Source: Bacteroidota bacterium (GTDB lineage Bacteria; Bacteroidota; Bacteroidia; Bacteroidales; Porphyromonadaceae). From it: a DNA stretch of 18,748 nucleotides. Under the pieces are notes generated by a model. The model searched no databases. It was given only the letters and a program-made list of their open reading frames with translations, and was not told the origin of the DNA. Positions 13,625 to 18,748 of this stretch are shown here, piece by piece. Location of the stretch: positions 1-18,748 of the forward strand of contig JAEWGA010000046.1 of assembly GCA_023388555.1 (NCBI GenBank), in the 5' to 3' direction. The translations under genes were made by a program, and so were the position numbers. The stretch's first letter is position 1, and every line of letters starts with the position of its first letter.

Positions 13625-13721
13625 CCTCACCAACCAAACGCTTAGGGTGTGGATTAGAGTTAATTTTGGTGAGGTAAGTATAAATCATCTTGCTATTGCA
13701 CAAAACACTAATGCTGTGCAA
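13625..13721 (+). promoter_or_regulatory. Leader with inverted repeats upstream of the second SusC-like gene
   Basis: CCTCACCAA (13625-13633) can pair with TTGGTGAGG (13666-13674). An alternative pairing, CACCCT (13622-13627) with AGGGTG (13644-13649), overlaps the first arm. A further inverted repeat, TTGCACA (13696-13702) and TGTGCAA (13715-13721), lies about 90 bp before the ATG and could be an operator. A one-mismatch -7 box (TACATTGG, 13733-13740) follows it but has no matching -33 element. Confidence 0.35.
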
Positions 13722-13810
13722 ATAAAAAGTTATACATTGGTCCACAAATCGGACTATTCGTATTCTCCGTAGTTGTGTATAGCCCAATTAACCTAAAACA
13801 ATTGTATCCT

Positions 13811-16800
13811 ATGAAACAGAAACATCTCTTGCTGTTACTGACGTTTGTATTTATAAGTGTTAGTACAGTGTTTGCCCAGCAACCTACCCGGGTTACAGGT
13901 GCAGTGCTTTCGGCCGACGATGGGCAGCCAGTTATTGGCGCAACCGTACTCGTTAAGGGGTCTAAAATAGGTACTATAACCAATGTCTCGGGTGCTTTTA
14001 CGTTAAACAATTTGCCGCCAGGTGCACGCACGCTTGTTGTCTCCTATATAGGTATGGAAACGCAAGAGGTGCCTGTGGCTTCGCAGGTTAGGGTTTTGCT
14101 TAAACCCCAATTCACCCACCTGGGCGAAGTTGTGGTTACCGTGGCTTACGGAAGTGCAAAAAAGTCATCTCTTACAGGGGCTATATCTACCGTTAGCTCC
14201 AAACAACTCGAGCTACGACCAGTATCCACTGTTACATCGGCCATAGAGGGTACTACCTCTGGTGTGCAAATGGGCCGAACAATGGGTGTGCCAGGAGCCT
14301 CTCCTGTTATCCGTATTCGTGGTATTGGCACCGTTAATGGCTCTTCGTCGCCACTGTATGTATTGGATGGTATACCTTTTGAAGGGAATATATCGGACCT
14401 TAACCCAGCCGATATCGAAAGTATATCGGTCCTTAAAGATGCTGCCTCCTCTGCCTTGTACGGAAACCGTGCCGCCAATGGGGTTATCCTCATTACCACC
14501 AAGCAAGGGAAAGCCGGAAAAATGACGTTGGACCTTAAAGTAAACCAGGGTATTTACAGTAGGGGGGTACCTGAGTACGACCGTGCCGACCCACGGCTGT
14601 TCATGAACCTTTATTGGCAGAACCTGCACAATTTCCACCGCTACTCCAAAGGGCTAACCGAGGCCGAGGCAGTGAAAAAGGTAAACCAGGAAATAATACC
14701 GGATTACCTTTACCTAAACATCTTTAACAAGCCCGACGACCAGCTTTTTGACGCCTCCGGACAGCTCCTGCCCGATGCTCAAATATTACCCCTTTACCAA
14801 GAGGATTTGGATTGGTACAAACACGCTATCCGAAGCGGACACCGCCAAGAGTACCTGCTGAGTGCCGGCGGTAGCTCTAATGTGAGCGCGTACTACCTAT
14901 CGGTAGGATACCTGAATGAAAAGGGGTATGTGACTAACTCCGACTTCGACCGCCTTTCGGCAAACCTCTCGGCCAGCTTCTCTCCAAAAAAATGGATTAA
15001 AGTGGGGGCTACGCTAAATGCATCCCACCAAAATATGAGCAATACTTCGGGGACCGACTCGAAGAACCTAGGTAACTTTACCAATGCTTTTGGCTTTTGC
15101 CGAAATATTGCGCCTATCTACCCCGTTTACCTGCACAATGCCGATGGTACGTATGCCTTGGACGAAAACGGAAACAAGCAGTACGACCCTGGCACACAAA
15201 CCCTACCCGATGGTACTGGGGGCTCTACATTACGTAAAACCCGAAACCAGTACATAGATAGGCACCTCGTTTGGGAGAATGAATTAAACAGCGACCAAAC
15301 CGTACGCAACACCTTAAACGCTACAGCATATACCGATATTTCGTTACCTTACGACTTCACGCTTTCGTTAAAAGGAAACTTAGGCGCACGAAACACCGAT
15401 AACAACCGTTATACCAATGCTACTATTGGTGATGGCAAACCTGCTGGCGGGCGTATCTCTAAGTCGGTAAACAGGTGGTTAAACTACACCGTGCAACAAC
15501 AATTGCGTTGGAATCACGACTTTGGACCGCACAACGTGGACCTGCTTATTGGGCACGAAAACTATGCCTACAATAGCTATTCTTTATACGGGTTTAAGCA
15601 AAAGGAGGCTGTGCCGTTTAATCCCAGTTTGGACAACTTTTCCGAAATTAATACTTTGGACGGCGCTCCAAGCTACTACCGAACCGAAAGCTACTTAGGA
15701 CGCATACGCTACAACTACCAAGAACGTTACAACGTGGAGGCCTCCTTCCGGCGCGACGGCTCTTCCCGCTTTCATCCTAAAAGCCGGTGGGGTAACTTTG
15801 GTAGTGTAGGTGCCAACTGGCTCATTTCGCGCGAAGAGTTCATGAAGCCTTACTCCTGGGTGAATATGCTGAAACTACGCGCCAATTATGGGCAGGTAGG
15901 TAACGATGCCGGTTCGGGATATTATGCTTACAGAACTCTTTATACCAGCGATGTGTACAACTCGGATGGGGCTTACTATAAATCCCAAATTGAGGCTCCG
16001 GACCTTCATTGGGAAACAAGCGAAGCTTATGGTATAGCCCTTGAAGGTAGGCTCTTCGACCGCTGGAATTTTACCTTGGAGTACTTCGATAAGCGTAACA
16101 GAGACCTCATCTTCGATGTATACCAACCTTTGTCCGCAGGTGCTACCAGTACTTCCTATGCAGAGGCTACATTGGCACAAAATATTGGAACAATATCCAA
16201 CAGAGGTATTGAAATTTCTACCGACGTGGACATCTTTCGCAATAAGGACTGGACTATTAATGTAGGAACTAACGCCTCGTTCATTAAAAATATTGTAACC
16301 AAATTGCCCGACCAAAATAAGGAGGGGATAGAGAGCGGAACCCGGAAAATTGTAGAAGGAAGAAGCCGGTACGAGTTTTACACCTACACTTTCCAAGGTG
16401 TGGACCAGCTAACTGGACGCTCGCTATACAAACCTAACTTAAAGGATTATTATTACTTAGATGCTCAGCAAAAACGCTTTGGGGCAGAGCAAGGAGGCTC
16501 CGATATTACCAAAGAGGTCGTGCTTATTGGTGGGGTACCTTATGTTACAAATCCTACCTATGCCGCAAAAGAGTTCCACGGATCCGCCTTGCCAAAAGTG
16601 TTTGGTAGCTTTAACACCAACATCTCCTACAAGGGGATAACACTTTCGGCTTTGTTTACCTACCAGTTAGGGGGAGTCCTAATGGATGGCATATACATGG
16701 GGTTAATGAGTGTTGGATCTAAGCCTTATGCTATGCATGCCGACCTGGCTAACTCCTGGAATGGCGTCCCGAAAGGTATTACCGAAGATTCGCCTAACAG

Positions 16801-17107
16801 AATTCTTAAAGACGGGATACCACAAATAAACTACGACCAATCGTCCGATAACAACCGTGCCTCCTCGAGATTCCTTATTTCCTCGGACTACTTAACGGTT
16901 AAAAACATATCGTTGTCATACGACTTGCCAAAGCCATGGGTGAAACGTTTGGACTTGTCTCGCATCTCCTTTAATGTGTCTTGCGAAAACTTGTTCTCTT
17001 TTACCGCACGACGTGGCTTGGAACCGCAACAGTCCCTTTCTGGAGGGCAGGATAACTACTTAGTTACGCCTCGTGTGTTTATAGCAGGCCTAAGTATTCA
17101 ACTTTAA
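13811..17107 (+). CDS. SusC/RagA-like TonB-dependent outer-membrane receptor
   Basis: I chose the ATG at 13811 (1098 residues). The open frame extends to a GTG at 13775, but the signal peptide begins at MKQKHLLLLLTF and ends VFA/QQ (residue 22). A carboxypeptidase-regulatory-like domain (about 25-98, GQPVIGATVLVKGSKIGTIT) precedes the plug domain (VVVTVAYGSAKKSSLTGAIS, IRIRGIGTVNG, LYVLDGIPF, LKDAASSALYGNRAANGVIL). A full 22-strand-type barrel runs to the C-terminal VFIAGLSIQL. It imports a TonB-energised ligand, normally an oligosaccharide, together with the SusD-like lipoprotein 18 bp downstream. No STN domain is present. It differs clearly from the receptor at the left edge, so it belongs to a separate locus. 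The substrate cannot be predicted because no enzyme gene is visible beside it. Confidence 0.96.
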   Translation: MKQKHLLLLLTFVFISVSTVFAQQPTRVTGAVLSADDGQPVIGATVLVKGSKIGTITNVSGAFTLNNLPPGARTLVVSYIGMETQEVPVASQVRVLLKPQFTHLGEVVVTVAYGSAKKSSLTGAISTVSSKQLELRPVSTVTSAIEGTTSGVQMGRTMGVPGASPVIRIRGIGTVNGSSSPLYVLDGIPFEGNISDLNPADIESISVLKDAASSALYGNRAANGVILITTKQGKAGKMTLDLKVNQGIYSRGVPEYDRADPRLFMNLYWQNLHNFHRYSKGLTEAEAVKKVNQEIIPDYLYLNIFNKPDDQLFDASGQLLPDAQILPLYQEDLDWYKHAIRSGHRQEYLLSAGGSSNVSAYYLSVGYLNEKGYVTNSDFDRLSANLSASFSPKKWIKVGATLNASHQNMSNTSGTDSKNLGNFTNAFGFCRNIAPIYPVYLHNADGTYALDENGNKQYDPGTQTLPDGTGGSTLRKTRNQYIDRHLVWENELNSDQTVRNTLNATAYTDISLPYDFTLSLKGNLGARNTDNNRYTNATIGDGKPAGGRISKSVNRWLNYTVQQQLRWNHDFGPHNVDLLIGHENYAYNSYSLYGFKQKEAVPFNPSLDNFSEINTLDGAPSYYRTESYLGRIRYNYQERYNVEASFRRDGSSRFHPKSRWGNFGSVGANWLISREEFMKPYSWVNMLKLRANYGQVGNDAGSGYYAYRTLYTSDVYNSDGAYYKSQIEAPDLHWETSEAYGIALEGRLFDRWNFTLEYFDKRNRDLIFDVYQPLSAGATSTSYAEATLAQNIGTISNRGIEISTDVDIFRNKDWTINVGTNASFIKNIVTKLPDQNKEGIESGTRKIVEGRSRYEFYTYTFQGVDQLTGRSLYKPNLKDYYYLDAQQKRFGAEQGGSDITKEVVLIGGVPYVTNPTYAAKEFHGSALPKVFGSFNTNISYKGITLSALFTYQLGGVLMDGIYMGLMSVGSKPYAMHADLANSWNGVPKGITEDSPNRILKDGIPQINYDQSSDNNRASSRFLISSDYLTVKNISLSYDLPKPWVKRLDLSRISFNVSCENLFSFTARRGLEPQQSLSGGQDNYLVTPRVFIAGLSIQL

Positions 17108-17125
17108 ACTCATGAATATTTGGTT

Positions 17126-18706
17126 ATGAAAAAACATATACTCCCCTTGGCTTTAACTGCAGCCGTGTGTTTGTGTGGTTGCGCAAAAAATTATTTGGAC
17201 ACTCGTCCGCAAAGTAGCCTGGACCAACAGGTGATACTAAGTTCTACCGCTACAATTAAGCTTGCCGTTAATGGTATGAACAGACTTATGTACCGCCAGT
17301 ACTTAGGCTCGCAAGGAATTAACGGTGAAGGAACTATAAAACTTTATTATGGTAACTGCCCCGGAGCCGACTACCATTACTGTGGCAGAACCGGTATGCA
17401 AAATATCATCAACTCTCGTCGGCACGATGATAACAACAGCCTGTACGACTACTTTCCGTGGTTCTACTACTATAAACTTATTAATAACGCAAACCTTATT
17501 TTGGAAGGGGTAGATACCGCTTCAGGTCCCGCTAATGAACGTAACTATTACAAAGCCCAAATGCTAACGTTTAGGGCATATAGCTATTTTATGTTGTCGC
17601 AACTATATTGTGTGCGGTGGGCGGACTCGGATAACGGGAAAGCTAAAGGGCTACCGCTGCGGTTGGACTCCTCGTCGGGAAAACTACGCCCAAGCACTTT
17701 GGAAAAAGTCTACCAGCAAGTGTATGCCGACCTGGACGCCGCTCTTCTCTGCTTTTCCCAAAGCAACATAATCCGTGCAAACAAATACGAAGTAAACCAG
17801 GATGTGGCTCAGGCTATTTATGCCCGGGCGGCCCTTACGCGACAGGATTGGGCTACGGCGGCCAAATACGCTGCCTTGGTTAGAGCTAAATATCCTCTTA
17901 TGAAAAACAAGGAGTATACGGATGGCTTTAACACGCCTAATAGCGAATGGATATGGGCAAGCTTTGGAGGAAAACAGCAGAAGCTTTACTACTACGGATT
18001 TTTTGCCTACCAAGGAAGCGATGCCAATACATCCAGCGCCAGGGCTTACCCAATAGCTATAAGTAAGGAACTGTACGATAAAATCCCCGAAACCGATATC
18101 CGCCGAACCCTTTTTGCAGAACCTAACCCCAAAGATAACCTGCAAAACTTCTCGGTAGCTCTCAAGCCCCAAAGCCAAACATATAAGGATATCGTGAAAA
18201 ACTTCGGTACGAAGATTTACAAAACCTCCTCGAAGTACCCATACATGCAAGTTAAATTCCGCTGTGGCGATGGCGGCTACTTTGGGTCGGGCGATATCCT
18301 CCATTTCCGATCTGCCGAAATGTACCTCACCGAGGCCGAAGCCCTGTATCACCTTAATCAGCCCGAACAAGCACAAAAACTGTTGGTCCAACTGAATGCC
18401 GACACTCAGCGCAATCCAAATTATACCTGTACAGCTACGGGAGAAAACCTCTTGGAAGAAATACGCTTGTACCGCCGGATAGAACTCTGGGGAGAGGGCT
18501 TCGACTGGTTCGACCTTAAACGCTGGAACCTGCCACGCGTCCGCCACACTTCGGAAGAAGGTGGTAGCTTCCACTCCCTATTTGCCGGAACATTGGCGCC
18601 TAACGAAGCTAACAACTGGACCTGGGTATATCCTAACCGTGAAACTAATTATAACGAAGAGGCTAAGCTGGACCCCATTCTTACCGAAGCCCCACTTCAA
18701 AACTAA
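17126..18706 (+). CDS. SusD/RagB-like outer-membrane glycan-binding lipoprotein
   Basis: I chose the ATG at 17126 (526 residues). An upstream in-frame TTG would add only two residues. The N-terminus is a lipoprotein signal (MKKHILPLALTAAVCLCGC) with the lipid-carrying cysteine at 19, followed by AKNYLDTRPQSS, the usual SusD-family start. The helical TPR-like core contains NNANLILEGVD and AQMLTFRAYSYFMLSQLY. The C-terminal family block RRIELWGEGFDWFDLKRWN is clear. SusD proteins form a lid over the SusC barrel and hand it the glycan. The gene follows its receptor by 18 bp and is surely co-transcribed. More genes of the locus probably follow beyond 18748. Confidence 0.96.
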   Translation: MKKHILPLALTAAVCLCGCAKNYLDTRPQSSLDQQVILSSTATIKLAVNGMNRLMYRQYLGSQGINGEGTIKLYYGNCPGADYHYCGRTGMQNIINSRRHDDNNSLYDYFPWFYYYKLINNANLILEGVDTASGPANERNYYKAQMLTFRAYSYFMLSQLYCVRWADSDNGKAKGLPLRLDSSSGKLRPSTLEKVYQQVYADLDAALLCFSQSNIIRANKYEVNQDVAQAIYARAALTRQDWATAAKYAALVRAKYPLMKNKEYTDGFNTPNSEWIWASFGGKQQKLYYYGFFAYQGSDANTSSARAYPIAISKELYDKIPETDIRRTLFAEPNPKDNLQNFSVALKPQSQTYKDIVKNFGTKIYKTSSKYPYMQVKFRCGDGGYFGSGDILHFRSAEMYLTEAEALYHLNQPEQAQKLLVQLNADTQRNPNYTCTATGENLLEEIRLYRRIELWGEGFDWFDLKRWNLPRVRHTSEEGGSFHSLFAGTLAPNEANNWTWVYPNRETNYNEEAKLDPILTEAPLQN

Positions 18707-18748
18707 TTAGCTATAAAACACTTAAAATAAAAAGCCGAGGAGGTTATT

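Larger units (their letters stand above)
12590..13810. other. Gene-free, repeat-rich spacer
   Basis: No reading frame here looks like a real gene; the open frames at 12817-13035 (minus) and 13101-13322 (plus) translate to Lys/Pro/Phe-rich low-complexity sequence. The plus strand is G/T/A-rich and C-poor from about 12840 to 13065, then C/A-rich and G-poor from about 13187 to 13320. Homopolymer runs are frequent (T10 at 12928-12937, T8 at 13187-13194). Short repeats occur in both orientations and are listed separately. From about 13400 the sequence becomes more ordinary and probably holds the control region of the downstream SusC-like gene. No tRNA or DnaA-box cluster was seen. Confidence 0.75.

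Noticed and set aside
13243..13787. Two overlapping minus-strand open frames in the spacer (90-106 codons)
   Set aside because: The translations have no recognisable motif, overlap each other, and run through repeat-rich sequence that is open in several frames.
12590..13810. Replication origin in the spacer
   Set aside because: No cluster of DnaA boxes (TTATCCACA-like) was found, and the local change from G-rich to C-rich on the plus strand is opposite to that expected at an origin with outward genes. It largely follows gene orientation.
17684..18574. Long minus-strand open frame (296 codons) opposite the SusD-like gene
   Set aside because: It is antisense to a gene with clear family motifs, its translation shows no recognisable domain, and long shadow frames are common opposite such genes.
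18707..18748. Terminator after the SusD-like gene
   Set aside because: Only an A-rich stretch and what may be one arm of a hairpin are visible before the window ends, so it cannot be assessed.

Overview
The window looks like a chromosomal stretch of a Bacteroidales bacterium (phylum Bacteroidota). The signs are two SusC/SusD-type glycan-uptake loci, a starch-utilisation (sus) gene order, a Bacteroidota-type promoter (TTG, 20 bp, TAnnTTTG) in front of rpmH, and near-absence of Shine-Dalgarno sequences. The species cannot be named from the sequence alone.

Left part (1 to about 9.06 kb, minus strand). Read in transcription order, this is a DsbA/FrnE-like thiol oxidoreductase, a SusR-type membrane regulator, a decayed DUF1016 gene, a SusA-like GH13 amylase/neopullulanase, a SusB-like GH97 alpha-glucosidase, and a SusC-like TonB-dependent receptor cut by the window edge. 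Apart from the DUF1016 insert this is the order of the Bacteroides thetaiotaomicron starch locus (susR-susA-susB-susC...). The expected scheme is maltooligosaccharide import by SusC, periplasmic cleavage by SusA and SusB, and sensing of the products by SusR. The DUF1016 remnant sits between two 118-bp direct repeats that duplicate the 3' end of the regulator gene, and it has lost its nuclease core.

Middle part (9.06 to 12.6 kb). A small 2x[4Fe-4S] ferredoxin gene runs on the plus strand and ends at a strong hairpin. It converges on a minus-strand housekeeping cluster read as rpmH, ribE (riboflavin synthase), a nitroreductase and hisS. rpmH is only 50 codons long and has a near-perfect promoter and a terminator-like hairpin.

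Spacer (12.5 to 13.8 kb). About 1.3 kb holds no credible gene. It is a patchwork of homopolymer runs and short direct and inverted repeats, with a switch from G-rich to C-rich on the plus strand near 13.07 to 13.19 kb. It separates the leftward genes from the rightward ones.

Right part (13.8 to 18.7 kb, plus strand). A second, full-length SusC-like receptor is followed by its SusD-like lipoprotein, the core of another polysaccharide utilisation locus that probably continues past the window. Its substrate cannot be told from the sequence.

The most unusual item is the DUF1016 insert with its duplicated regulator 3' end. The repeat-rich spacer comes second.
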